From contig JAHBYM010000005.1 in assembly GCA_019635975.1 (NCBI GenBank), positions 1 through 56,752 of the forward strand: a stretch of 56,752 nt of DNA, read 5' to 3'. Positions 1 through 7,560 of the stretch are shown piece by piece (the first letter of the stretch is position 1; the number at the start of each line of letters is the position of its first letter). The position numbers were made by a program, and so were the translations under genes. The notes under the pieces are model-generated. The model was not told the DNA's origin, made no database searches, and saw only the letters and a list, made by a program, of their open reading frames with translations. This stretch comes from Parvibaculum sp. GTDB taxonomy: Bacteria > Pseudomonadota > Alphaproteobacteria > Parvibaculales > Parvibaculaceae.

Positions 1-80
1 TGGCGGAATTGGTAGACGCACCAGCTTCAGGTGCTGGCGCTCGCAAGGGCGTGGAAGTTCGAGTCTTCTCCTGGGCACCA
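1..80 (+). tRNA. tRNA-Leu (CAG), 5' partial
   Basis: The window opens inside a leucine tRNA. The anticodon stem CCAGC/GCTGG encloses the loop TTCAGGT, giving anticodon CAG. A long variable arm (CGCTCGCAAGGGCG) typical of a type II tRNA follows, then the T arm and an acceptor strand CCTGGGC ending in encoded ACCA at base 80. The seven 5' acceptor bases are missing because the window starts at position 8 of the tRNA. Confidence 0.93.
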
Positions 81-150
81 TTCCTTTCTCGCGGCAGCCG
101 CTTCCTTCGCGCCTGCCGCCCGCCCCTTCGGGGCCAAGCGGAGCCAGCAT

Positions 151-762
151 ATGGCGGTCACGCTGCACAAGGGCGATCTGCCGGACGGGCTTTCCTTCGG
201 CGCCAGCGTCGCTGTCGACACCGAGACGATGGGCCTGAACCCCGAGCGCGACCCGCTCTGTCTCGTGCAGCTTTCGGCCGGCGACGGCAACGCCCATATC
301 GTCCAGCTCGATCGCGCGACCTACCGCGCGCCCAACCTCCGGGCGCTGATGGCCGACCAGAACGTGCTGAAGATTTTCCATTTCGCGCGTTTCGACGTCG
401 CGACGATCCAGCGCCATCTCGGCGTCGTCACCTCGCCGGTCTACTGCACCAAGCTCGCTTCGAAGCTGGTGCGCACCTATACCGACCGCCATGGGCTCAA
501 GGACCTCGCCCGCGAACTTGTCAACATCGACATGTCGAAGCAGCAGCAAAGCTCGGACTGGGGCGCGGAAAAGCTCAGCGAGGCTCAGCTTGCCTATGCC
601 GCATCCGACGTTCTCTACCTGCATGAGATCAAGTCGATCCTCGACGGGATGCTGGCGCGCGAGGGGCGCACCGAGCTTGCCAAGGCCTGCTTCGCCTTCC
701 TCCCCGTCCGCGCCGCGCTCGACCTTGCCGGCTGGCCCGAAGAAGACATTTTCGCGCATTAG
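151..762 (+). CDS. rnd: Ribonuclease D-like 3'-5' exonuclease
   Basis: This 203-residue protein consists of a single DEDDy exonuclease domain, the short form usual in alphaproteobacteria without the C-terminal HRDC domains of E. coli RNase D. Visible motifs are Exo I VDTETMGL near residue 22, Exo II FHFARFD near residue 76 and Exo III YAASDVLYL with its catalytic Tyr and Asp. The family trims 3' ends of structured RNA. The ATG at 151 is preferred over upstream in-frame codons because those lie inside the tRNA and GGAG sits about 9 bases before it. It lies just upstream of the lpt genes, the usual alphaproteobacterial order. Confidence 0.9.
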   Translation: MAVTLHKGDLPDGLSFGASVAVDTETMGLNPERDPLCLVQLSAGDGNAHIVQLDRATYRAPNLRALMADQNVLKIFHFARFDVATIQRHLGVVTSPVYCTKLASKLVRTYTDRHGLKDLARELVNIDMSKQQQSSDWGAEKLSEAQLAYAASDVLYLHEIKSILDGMLAREGRTELAKACFAFLPVRAALDLAGWPEEDIFAH

Positions 763-870
763 ATGCGTATATTCGGCCGCGTTCCGCCTTTCGTTGACGC
801 TTTGCGGGCCTGGCGCGCATACTCGCGGCCTTGAGGGGCTTCGGGCTCGGGCGATGTGGAGCGAACTTTA

Positions 871-1578
871 ATGAGCCAGGGGTCCGGCGAGACCGAGACC
901 GGGGGGCGATCGGGACGGGTGCGTCCGGTCCGGGCCTATGCGGCGCCCCGCGCCGAACCGCCGCCGCGCAGTCGCTACAGTTACTTCGTCGCGTCAATGA
1001 AAGTGATGCTGCCGCTCGGCGCGGCGCTGCTGCTCGGGATCGTCCTCTATTATTCCGGCATTTTCACCAGCGACGACCGGCTCGATGTGGCTTTCCGCGA
1101 AATCGAAAACAGGCCCGACGATCTCCGGATGGTCAGCCCGCGTATCGCTGGCGTGACGCGCGACGGGCGGCCCTATTCGGTCAGCGCCGACAATGCGACA
1201 CAGGATGCGAACCGGCCGAACTTCGTCGTGCTCGAAAACATCAATGCCGAATTGACGCTCGATGAAGCGCCAGGCGAAGAGGCCGAGTGGATTTCGCTTG
1301 CGGCGACGGACGGTCTGCTCGACTCCGAAAGCCAGACGCTCGAACTGATGCAGTCCATCGACATCGAGACGGCGCAGGGCTACGTCTTTCACGGCAGCCG
1401 CGCCCTGGTCGATTTCGGCGCCGGCACGGTAACGAGCGACAGCGAGGTAACGGGCGAGGGGCCGCTCGGCACGTTGCGTGCCGACCGCATGACGGCCGAT
1501 CATAGCGGGCGCATCATGCGCTTCGAGGGCAAGGTGAAACTGCTGATCCATCCCGATCGGCCGAGCGAGGGGGACTGA
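871..1578 (+). CDS. lptC: LPS export protein LptC
   Basis: A 235-residue LptC-family protein. LptC is a bitopic inner-membrane protein that passes lipopolysaccharide from the LptB2FG extractor to LptA. A basic, proline-rich N-terminus (about 1-40) precedes one membrane anchor at about 43-62 and a periplasmic beta-jellyroll domain. An in-frame GTG at 856 exists, but the ATG at 871 has GGAG about 9 bases upstream and is preferred. The stop is one base from the lptA start, so the two are co-transcribed and probably translationally coupled. Confidence 0.9.
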   Translation: MSQGSGETETGGRSGRVRPVRAYAAPRAEPPPRSRYSYFVASMKVMLPLGAALLLGIVLYYSGIFTSDDRLDVAFREIENRPDDLRMVSPRIAGVTRDGRPYSVSADNATQDANRPNFVVLENINAELTLDEAPGEEAEWISLAATDGLLDSESQTLELMQSIDIETAQGYVFHGSRALVDFGAGTVTSDSEVTGEGPLGTLRADRMTADHSGRIMRFEGKVKLLIHPDRPSEGD

Positions 1579-1579
1579 C

Positions 1580-2155
1580 ATGGGGGCGAGAACGGGGCGG
1601 CAGACAGGCGTGAGGGTTCGCGGCGCAATGCTTGCGGGGCTGACGCTTTTTCTCGGCGCCGGTCTCTTTATCGGGACGGCGGCGGCGCAATCGTCGGGCA
1701 TTGTCGGCGGCGGCTTTTCCAACGATCCGAAGCAGCCGATCGAAATCGAAGCCGACGCGCTCGAAGTCGAGGACGCCAGGCAGAGTGCCACCTTCAGCGG
1801 CAACGTGCTTGTGACGCAGGGCGCGCTCCGGATGCGCGCCGACCGGCTGATCGTCCACTATGCCTCGCGCCGCGCCGGCGGTTCGGGCATCGAGCGGATC
1901 AGGGCGAACGGCAATGTTCACATCTCGGCGCCCGACGACCAGTCGGCCAGCGGTCAATGGGCCGATTATCACGTCGACACGCGGCGGATCGAGATGGGCG
2001 ACAGCGTCGTGCTCCGGCAGGGCGAAAACGTTATCCGCGGCTCGAAACTCCATGTCGATCTGAACAACGGACGGGCGCGCGTCTCGGGCGGCGGCGACGC
2101 GGCAAGCGGCGGAACGGGCCGGGTTCGCGGTCTTTTTCACCCCGACGGGAGCTGA
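1580..2155 (+). CDS. lptA: LPS export periplasmic protein LptA
   Basis: A 191-residue OstA/LptA-family protein. It carries an N-terminal signal sequence with hydrophobic core at about 17-32 and likely cleavage after an Ala-Ala-Ala near residue 36. The mature part starts IEIEADALEVED and contains the FSGNVLVTQG and MRADRLIVHY repeats of the jellyroll that forms the periplasmic LPS bridge. A GAGGGGG ribosome site precedes the ATG, which follows the lptC stop directly. Position between lptC and lptB confirms the call. Confidence 0.92.
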   Translation: MGARTGRQTGVRVRGAMLAGLTLFLGAGLFIGTAAAQSSGIVGGGFSNDPKQPIEIEADALEVEDARQSATFSGNVLVTQGALRMRADRLIVHYASRRAGGSGIERIRANGNVHISAPDDQSASGQWADYHVDTRRIEMGDSVVLRQGENVIRGSKLHVDLNNGRARVSGGGDAASGGTGRVRGLFHPDGS

Positions 2156-2170
2156 TCTTTCCCAAAAAAC

Positions 2171-2198
2171 CTTGGTTAAATGCTTCACTTCATACAAT
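2171..2198 (+). promoter_or_regulatory. Candidate promoter for lptB-rpoN
   Basis: The 92-base gap between lptA and lptB is unusually AT-rich for this genome. It contains CTTGGT (2171-2176), a 16-base spacer and TACAAT (2193-2198), one mismatch from the consensus -10. This suggests lptB and rpoN have a promoter of their own besides read-through from lptC-lptA. Seen by eye only. Confidence 0.4.
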
Positions 2199-2247
2199 TT
2201 TAATGCCAAGTACGTTTGATGGCATGGATTGACGGAGTGGGGACCCT

Positions 2248-3039
2248 ATGACGGGCGAAACGGGGCTGGGAAAAGAGGCGGGCGGCGCGGAATCGCGTCC
2301 GCATCTTGTCGCCGACAATCCGGGGCTCTGGGTCGAGAAGATCGGCAAGAGCTTCAAGGGGCGGCCGGTCGTTCGCAGCGTCAGCTTCCATGTGCAGCGC
2401 GGCGAGGCCGTCGGCCTGCTGGGTCCCAACGGCGCAGGTAAAACCACCGTTTTCTACATGATCACCGGGCTGATCCAGCCCGATTACGGCTCGGTCATGC
2501 TCGACGGGCAGGACGTCACCAGCCTGCCGATGTATCGCCGCGCGCGCCGCGGCATCGGCTATCTGCCGCAGGAGGCCTCGATCTTCCGCGGCATGACGGT
2601 CGAACAGAATATCCGCGCCGTGCTCGAAGTGGTCGAGGCCGACCGTGACCGCCGCGAGGCCGAGCTCGACGACCTCCTTGCCGAATTCTCAATCACCCAT
2701 CTCCGGCGCACGCCCGCCGTCGCGCTTTCGGGCGGCGAGCGGCGGCGCGTCGAGATCGCGCGCGCGCTGGCCACGCAGCCCTCCTTCATGCTGCTCGACG
2801 AGCCCTTTGCCGGCATCGATCCGATCGCCATCGGCGACATCCGCGACCTCGTCGCGCATCTGAAGGATCGCGGCATCGGCGTGCTGATCACCGACCACAA
2901 TGTTCGCGAGACGCTGGAACTCATCGACCATGCCGTCATCATCCATGACGGCGCGGTGCTCATGGAGGGCGAGCCCTCCGACATCGTGGGCAACGAGGAT
3001 GTGCGCCGGCTCTATCTCGGCGAGCGGTTCAGTCTCTAG
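2248..3039 (+). CDS. lptB: LPS export ABC transporter ATPase LptB
   Basis: A 263-residue ABC ATPase that powers LPS extraction with LptF and LptG, whose genes are not in this window. Walker A GPNGAGKTT is at 59-67, signature LSGGE at 160-164, Walker B MLLDEP at 181-186, and a His switch lies in ITDHN. The sequence is close to the LptB family (YLPQEASIFRGMTVEQNI region). An N-terminal extension of about 25 residues precedes the domain. It is followed 23 bases later by rpoN, the order found across Proteobacteria. Confidence 0.95.
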   Translation: MTGETGLGKEAGGAESRPHLVADNPGLWVEKIGKSFKGRPVVRSVSFHVQRGEAVGLLGPNGAGKTTVFYMITGLIQPDYGSVMLDGQDVTSLPMYRRARRGIGYLPQEASIFRGMTVEQNIRAVLEVVEADRDRREAELDDLLAEFSITHLRRTPAVALSGGERRRVEIARALATQPSFMLLDEPFAGIDPIAIGDIRDLVAHLKDRGIGVLITDHNVRETLELIDHAVIIHDGAVLMEGEPSDIVGNEDVRRLYLGERFSL

Positions 3040-3062
3040 GGCGCGGGGAGGGGGCATCCAGC

Positions 3063-4601
3063 ATGGCGCTCGCACCGCGACTCGAAATGCGCCAGGGCCA
3101 GTCCCTGGTCATGACGCCGCAGCTCCAGCAGGCGATCAAGCTGCTGCAGCTCTCCAATCTCGAACTCGCCGAATATGTCGACCAGGAACTCGAGCGCAAT
3201 CCGCTGCTTGAAAACGGCGTCGCCGAGGCCGACCGGGCGGGCGAGCGCGAAGCGCCGGCGGAAAGCCACGAACAGGTGACGACGGCCGAGACCTCGCTGA
3301 CGCTGGCCGATGACGGTCCGTTGCCGGATCGCGGCAGTGACCTCGATACCGATTACGACAATGTCTATGCCGACCAGTCGCGCGCCGACGCGCAGAACGA
3401 CACGGCGGCCGCCGAAACGCCGGGCGCGCAAGGCTCCGACTGGCAGAACATGCGCACCGGCGGCGGTGGCGGCAGTGGCGATGGCGACTACGATTTCGCC
3501 GCGACGCTGACCCGCGAAGCGACGCTTGCCGAACATTTGACCGACCAGATGATGATGGCGCTGAAGACGCCGGGCGACCGCATGATCGGCGCCTTCCTGA
3601 TCGACCAGGTCAACGAGGCCGGCTACATGACCGCCGATCTCGCCGAAGCCGCCGAACGCCTCGGTGTCGATATCGAAGATGTCGAGGCGGTGCTCGGCGT
3701 GTTGCAGACTTTCGAGCCGACCGGCATCTGCGCGCGCAACCTGAAAGAGTGTCTCGCGCTGCAGCTTGCCGAACGCAACCGGCTCGATCCGGCGATGCAG
3801 GCATTTCTCGACAATCTCGAACTTTTCGCGCGGCGCGATTTCGACATGCTGATGAAGCTCACCGGCGCCGATCGCGACGACATCGCCTCGATGATCGAGG
3901 ACATCCGCACCTGCAACCCGAAGCCGGGCCTTGCCTTTGGCGGCGAGCCCGTGGTGCCGGTCATTCCGGACGTCTTCGTGCGCGCGCGCTCCGACGGCGG
4001 CTGGGGCATCGAACTCAACACCGAAACGCTGCCGCGCGTGCTGATTAACCAGCAATATTATTCGGAAGTGTCGAAGCTCTCGCACGATCCGAGCGCCAAG
4101 GCCTATCTTTCCGAATGCCTCAACAACGCCAACTGGCTGGTCAAGAGCCTCGATCAACGGGCGCGCACGATCCTGAAAGTCGCATCCGAAATCGTGCGCC
4201 AGCAGGACGGCTTTCTGGTTCACGGCGTCCAGCATCTGAAGCCGCTCAATCTCAAGACCATCGCCGAGGCAATCTCGATGCATGAGTCGACGGTCAGCCG
4301 CGTTACGGCGAACAAGTACATCGCGACGCCGCGCGGCATTTTCGAGATGAAATATTTCTTCACCTCCTCCATCGCCTCGTCGGAAGGCGGGGCCGCGCAT
4401 TCGGCGGAAGCCGTGCGTCACCGCATCAAGGAGCTGATCGACCGCGAATTGTCGGACGCGGTGCTTTCCGACGACAATATTGTCGACATCCTGAAGGGCC
4501 AGGGCGTCGACATTGCGCGGCGCACGGTCGCCAAGTACCGGGAAGCACTCAACATTCCGTCTTCGGTGCAGCGCCGGCGCGAAAAAAAGGCCTATGCGTG
4601 A
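3063..4601 (+). CDS. rpoN: RNA polymerase sigma-54 factor
   Basis: A 512-residue sigma-54. Region I is the glutamine- and leucine-rich N-terminus (MTPQLQQAIKLLQLSNLELA). An acidic linker of low complexity runs from about 55 to 140 and includes a Gly run. The core-binding and DNA-binding domains follow, ending in the RpoN box ARRTVAKYRE. Sigma-54 directs core RNA polymerase to -24/-12 promoters and needs enhancer-binding activators. A GGGAGGGGG site precedes the ATG. No convincing -24/-12 promoter was seen in the nearby intergenic gaps. Confidence 0.96.
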   Translation: MALAPRLEMRQGQSLVMTPQLQQAIKLLQLSNLELAEYVDQELERNPLLENGVAEADRAGEREAPAESHEQVTTAETSLTLADDGPLPDRGSDLDTDYDNVYADQSRADAQNDTAAAETPGAQGSDWQNMRTGGGGGSGDGDYDFAATLTREATLAEHLTDQMMMALKTPGDRMIGAFLIDQVNEAGYMTADLAEAAERLGVDIEDVEAVLGVLQTFEPTGICARNLKECLALQLAERNRLDPAMQAFLDNLELFARRDFDMLMKLTGADRDDIASMIEDIRTCNPKPGLAFGGEPVVPVIPDVFVRARSDGGWGIELNTETLPRVLINQQYYSEVSKLSHDPSAKAYLSECLNNANWLVKSLDQRARTILKVASEIVRQQDGFLVHGVQHLKPLNLKTIAEAISMHESTVSRVTANKYIATPRGIFEMKYFFTSSIASSEGGAAHSAEAVRHRIKELIDRELSDAVLSDDNIVDILKGQGVDIARRTVAKYREALNIPSSVQRRREKKAYA

Positions 4602-4697
4602 GTCGGGCCCGGGCCCTTCAAAGACCCCTCAAACAAGCTATATATTATTGAAAGACAAGGGGTTTCCGCCCCGTTCCGGCATCCCGCCGGCATCCGG

Positions 4698-4726
4698 TTG
4701 ACACCCATGATGCAGCCCACTAGTTT
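4698..4726 (+). promoter_or_regulatory. Candidate sigma-70-type promoter upstream of hpf
   Basis: The 265-base gap between rpoN and hpf holds TTGACA (4698-4703), a 17-base spacer and TAGTTT (4721-4726). The -35 is perfect and the -10 is moderate. Transcription from here would give a leader of about 135 bases before the hpf ATG. The rest of the gap shows a GGGCCC GGGCCC palindrome just after rpoN and no open frame of note. Confidence 0.5.
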
Positions 4727-4866
4727 CCCCTCGCTCAAAAGACCCCCGGGCCATTTCCGGGGCGAGGCGGTGGATCACGGAGCAAACGGTTTCCGGAACG
4801 CGCCGGGTCCGGGCAACCCCATCAAGCAACCGTCGTTTGTAGCGTAGCGACCCGGGAAGGTCATTC

Positions 4867-5460
4867 ATGCAGGTTCAGGTCAGCGGTCATCATCTCGATG
4901 TTGGAGATGCGCTCCGCACCCATGCGACCGAGCGGCTCCAGGCTGCGGTATCGAAATATTTCGATCGTCCGGTCGACGGCCAGGTCACGTTCAGCAAACA
5001 GGGCCACGAGTTTCGCGCCGATGCGTCGGCGCATCTGAGTTCCGGCATGCGCGTCAACGCGCAAGGCGCCGCCAACGAAGTCTATGCCTCGTTCGAGGCC
5101 GCGCTGGAGCGCCTCGAAAAACGTCTGCGCCGCTACAAGCGCAAGCTGAAGAATCACAACAACAACAACAAGGCGCCGCTGCCGGCCGAAAGCTTTCCCT
5201 CCTTCGTCATCGAGGCGGGAGACGAGCTTGAGGAAATGCCGGAAGACGCGCAGCCCGTCATCATCGCCGAGGGAACGACCGCCGTGCCGGTCCTGTCCGT
5301 CGGCGACGCCGTGATGCAGATGGACCTTTCCGACGTGCCGGTCGTCGTCTTCCGCACACGCGGCGACGGCGGTCTCAATCTCGTCTATCGCCGCACCGAC
5401 GGAAATATCGGCTGGATCGACACCGGCCGCGACGTCGCGCGCGATGTTCAGAAGGCTTGA
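4867..5460 (+). CDS. hpf: Ribosome hibernation promoting factor, long form
   Basis: A 197-residue HPF/RaiA-family protein. The N-terminal half (1-100) is the RaiA beta-alpha fold starting MQVQVSGHHLDVGDALR. An Asn-rich linker (NHNNNN) follows at about 97-102. The C-terminal domain of about 55 residues contains VVVFRTRGDGGLNLVYRR and marks the long form, which dimerises 70S ribosomes directly into 100S particles. A GGAAGG site precedes the ATG. Placement between rpoN and ptsN is the standard arrangement. Confidence 0.93.
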   Translation: MQVQVSGHHLDVGDALRTHATERLQAAVSKYFDRPVDGQVTFSKQGHEFRADASAHLSSGMRVNAQGAANEVYASFEAALERLEKRLRRYKRKLKNHNNNNKAPLPAESFPSFVIEAGDELEEMPEDAQPVIIAEGTTAVPVLSVGDAVMQMDLSDVPVVVFRTRGDGGLNLVYRRTDGNIGWIDTGRDVARDVQKA

Positions 5461-5578
5461 AGAACTGAAAGCGAACCCGACCATAGCCGGGGCATCCCGG
5501 ACGGTATCCGCGCCTCATGCACGCCGCATGGGCCCGCGCGCCGTTCAGACTGCCGCCCCGCAAAACAGGACCCGGACC

Positions 5579-6043
5579 ATGGAGCTTGAAGATCTGGTGC
5601 AGCCGGAGGGGGTGATCGCCCATCTCAAGGTCACCAGCAAAAAGCAGGCGCTGCAGGAACTCGCCGAACGCGCCGCAAAAATCACGGGCCTCTCGGAGCG
5701 CGCCATTTTCGAAACGCTGCTGGAGCGCGAACGTCTCGGTTCGACCGGCGTCGGCCAGGGCATCGCCATTCCGCATGGCAAGCTCGGCGAGCTCGACCGG
5801 CTCCACGGACTTTTCGCGCGTCTCGACACGCCCGTGGATTTCGAATCCGTCGACGACCAGCCCGTCGATCTGATGTTCCTGCTGCTGGCGCCGGAGGGCG
5901 CGGGCGCCGATCACCTGAAGGCGCTGGCGCGCATTTCGCGCCTTCTTCGCAATCCGGCCGTCGTCGAAAAGTTGCGCGCCTCGGAAGACGCCGCCGCCCT
6001 TTTCGCGATCCTCACCGAACCGGCTGCGACCAGCGCGGCTTGA
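5579..6043 (+). CDS. ptsN: PTS IIA-like nitrogen regulatory protein
   Basis: A 154-residue EIIA-Ntr protein with one PTS EIIA type-2 domain. The phosphorylated histidine is His66 in AIPHGKL. The protein receives phosphate from NPr and regulates potassium and nitrogen physiology through protein contacts. The frame is open back to 5444, inside hpf, but that stretch has no homology to the family. The ATG at 5579 gives the normal length and has AGGA eight bases upstream. A strong terminator follows, ending the cluster. Confidence 0.93.
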   Translation: MELEDLVQPEGVIAHLKVTSKKQALQELAERAAKITGLSERAIFETLLERERLGSTGVGQGIAIPHGKLGELDRLHGLFARLDTPVDFESVDDQPVDLMFLLLAPEGAGADHLKALARISRLLRNPAVVEKLRASEDAAALFAILTEPAATSAA

Positions 6044-6067
6044 GTTCGTCCGCTCACGAATAAAAAT

Positions 6068-6093
6068 CCCCGCTCGCAAGAGCGGGGCTTTTT
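6068..6093 (+). terminator. Rho-independent terminator after ptsN
   Basis: Perfect 8-bp GC-rich stem CCCCGCTC (6068-6075) / GAGCGGGG (6080-6087) with a GCAA tetraloop, followed by C and five T residues. It lies 24 bases after the ptsN stop and closes the rpoN cluster. Confidence 0.93.
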
Positions 6094-6178
6094 GTGGGGT
6101 GGAGCAGATGCCAACAATAGAAGTGTCATCCCGGGATTTGTTGCACTTGCGTTTGTCCCACCCCTCCCCCCAAAAACT

Positions 6179-6209
6179 CGTCTTTGCCGGGCTTGACCCG
6201 GCAACCCAG
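6179..6209 (+). repeat. Left inverted repeat, REP-like palindrome
   Basis: A 31-base sequence whose exact reverse complement occurs at 6618-6648. Inside it is a perfect hairpin, TTGCCGGG (6184-6191), loop CTTGA, CCCGGCAA (6197-6204). A second small hairpin, GCCGC-GTA-GCGGC, follows at 6212-6224. From memory, palindromes of the form GCCGGGCTTGACCCGGC are common in intergenic regions of alphaproteobacteria. Confidence 0.85.
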
Positions 6210-6294
6210 AAGCCGCGTAGCGGCGTCAATCTTCGCAAGGATTCATTGCAGCAAGCGCTTTGCTCTCGTCCCGGGCAATGCGCACACTCATCCC

Positions 6295-6582
6295 ATGCGC
6301 GACCACTTCGTCTACATCCTCGCAAGCGGAAAGAATGGAACGCTCTATACCGGCGTCACCAACGATGTGCTGCGCCGCATATCGGAGCACAGGCAGGAAC
6401 TCACCAAAGGCTTCACCAGCCGCTACGGCGTCAAGCATCTCGTCTGGTATGAGGTTCGCATGACCGCGCGAGGTGCCATTCAGCACGAGAAGAATATCAA
6501 GCACTGGTCGCGGGCATGGAAGATTGCATTGATCGAGGAAATGAACCCGACATGGCGCGATCTGTTCGAGGAACTGCTGTAG
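6295..6582 (+). CDS. GIY-YIG nuclease family protein
   Basis: A 95-residue stand-alone GIY-YIG domain of the YhbQ/UPF0213 type. Motifs in order are VYIL (6-9) and YTG (18-20) for the two-part GIY-YIG signature, the Arg pair at 27-28, EH at 31-32, and the likely metal-binding Glu65 in IQHEKNIKHW. Such domains cut one DNA strand per active site. The frame is open upstream to 6184, but that part runs through the repeat and is not conserved in kind; the ATG at 6295 starts the domain. It has no fused DNA-binding domain. Similar genes are often misnamed excinuclease subunit C. Inverted palindromes flank it. Confidence 0.87.
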   Translation: MRDHFVYILASGKNGTLYTGVTNDVLRRISEHRQELTKGFTSRYGVKHLVWYEVRMTARGAIQHEKNIKHWSRAWKIALIEEMNPTWRDLFEELL

Positions 6583-6617
6583 TTTTTTCGAAGAGAGACG
6601 CCGCCTTGCGGCGGCTC

Positions 6618-6648
6618 CTGGGTTGCCGGGTCAAGCCCGGCAAAGACG
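6618..6648 (-). repeat. Right inverted repeat, REP-like palindrome
   Basis: Exact reverse complement of 6179-6209 over 31 bases. The core hairpin is TTGCCGGG (6623-6630), loop TCAAG, CCCGGCAA (6636-6643). The inner second hairpin here is stronger than on the left: GCCGCC (6600-6605), loop TTGC, GGCGGC (6610-6615). It lies 35 bases after the GIY-YIG stop. Confidence 0.85.
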
Positions 6649-6731
6649 AATTTGGGGAGAGGGTGCGAGAGACAGTGCCGCCGGCTTGCCGGTGGATATG
6701 AAGGTCCGGAAGGCGGCGTCACCGTCGCCGC

Positions 6732-7040
6732 TCAATGCACGCTGACAGGCTCCAGGTCGTATTGCCGCGCGCCGGCAAAGGCCGCGTCGCGGTTGTCGAG
6801 CACGGCCATGCGCTGACCATTGGCGGCATGCACCGCATAGAGGCGCGTATCGGCGGGGATGTTCAGCTCGTCGCCGATCTCGCTCTCGATCTCGCCGGCC
6901 AGCACTTCGCGGACATAGACGATGTTCGGAACGCCGATATTGGCGAACATTTCCGGCGTCAGTCCGCGGAAATCCTTTATGCCCCAGCCCGAGGCCCCGG
7001 CCTCGTTCTCGAACGTCTCGTTTTCGGTTTCGTTACGCAT
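6732..7040 (-). CDS. DUF1150 family protein
   Basis: A 102-residue protein matching what I recall of the DUF1150 family, found in alphaproteobacteria next to small heat-shock genes. Recognisable parts are NIVYVREV near the middle and the conserved C-terminus ARQYDLEPVSVH. No function is established. The ATG at 7040 is chosen because AGGAG lies eight bases upstream; an ATG at 7070 would place that site inside the gene. It follows hsp20 by 46 bases on the same strand and is probably in its heat-shock transcript. Confidence 0.8.
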   Translation of the reverse strand: MRNETENETFENEAGASGWGIKDFRGLTPEMFANIGVPNIVYVREVLAGEIESEIGDELNIPADTRLYAVHAANGQRMAVLDNRDAAFAGARQYDLEPVSVH

Positions 7041-7086
7041 GATACTTACTCCTTTCCGCCCTTCCTTCATTAACGAAGCAAAGGGC

Positions 7087-7551
7087 TCACTCCGTCGCTT
7101 CGGCGCGGCGCGTCTCGCGCCGCGGGTGGCGAACGGTCACGGGCGCCTCTTCGACAATCTCGATCCGCCGCACGGTCTTTTGCGGCTCCGGCCGCGCTAG
7201 ATCGACTTTCAGCAAGCCGTTCTCCAGAACCGCGCCCGTCACCTCCATGCCGTCGGCCAGCACGAAGGCGCGCTGAAACTGGCGCGCCGCGATGCCGCGA
7301 TGCAGATAGGTGCGGCCCTCCTCGTCGCGCTGCCGTCCGCGAATGACGAGTTCGTTGTTCTCGACCGTCACGGAAAGCTCTTCGCGCGAAAATCCGGCGA
7401 CCGCCAGCGTGATCCGAAGCGCCTCGCCCGCCGTCGCGGTGAGCTGTTCGACATTGTAGGGCGGATAGCCGTCGGACGCCTTCGCGGCCCGTTCGAGCAA
7501 CCGTTCCATCTGCTCGAAGCCCAGGAGGAATGGGCTGTTGAACTGGATCAT
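7087..7551 (-). CDS. Small heat shock protein, Hsp20/IbpA type
   Basis: A 154-residue class A small heat-shock protein that holds unfolding proteins for refolding by DnaK/ClpB. The N-terminal arm (FNSPFLLGFEQMERLLERA) resembles IbpA and HspH. The alpha-crystallin core contains VAGFSREELSVTVENNELVIRG (split here by residues 65-90) and NGLLKVDL. The C-terminal IxI motif is present as IEI. An in-frame ATG at 7593 lies in the leader; the ATG at 7551 begins the family. A sigma-32-type promoter and a hairpin beside the ribosome site lie upstream. DUF1150 follows. Confidence 0.92.
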   Translation of the reverse strand: MIQFNSPFLLGFEQMERLLERAAKASDGYPPYNVEQLTATAGEALRITLAVAGFSREELSVTVENNELVIRGRQRDEEGRTYLHRGIAARQFQRAFVLADGMEVTGAVLENGLLKVDLARPEPQKTVRRIEIVEEAPVTVRHPRRETRRAEATE

Positions 7552-7560
7552 GCGCCTTGT

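Larger units (their letters stand above)
6158..6667. mobile_element. Candidate GIY-YIG/palindrome unit
   Basis: A stretch of about 510 bases holds one small GIY-YIG gene between two inverted copies of a composite repeat. The perfect core of the repeat is 31 bp. Weaker similarity continues outward (C-rich on the left, the complementary G-rich tract on the right) and inward through a second hairpin. It sits between the ptsN terminator and the convergent end of the DUF1150 gene, with no effect on either gene. No target duplication was recognised. Calling it mobile is an inference from architecture, by analogy with REP elements and their RAYT transposases. Confidence 0.45.

Noticed and set aside
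4605-4616. GGGCCCGGGCCC palindrome after rpoN as a terminator
   Set aside because: It has no loop or T tract and is short; GC-rich palindromes occur by chance at this composition.
5444-5578. Longer PtsN starting inside hpf
   Set aside because: The 45 extra residues are not EIIA-like, and the ATG at 5579 has a ribosome site and gives the family length.
6583-6588. T6 after the GIY-YIG stop as an intrinsic terminator
   Set aside because: No stable hairpin immediately precedes it; the hairpins lie downstream in the right repeat.
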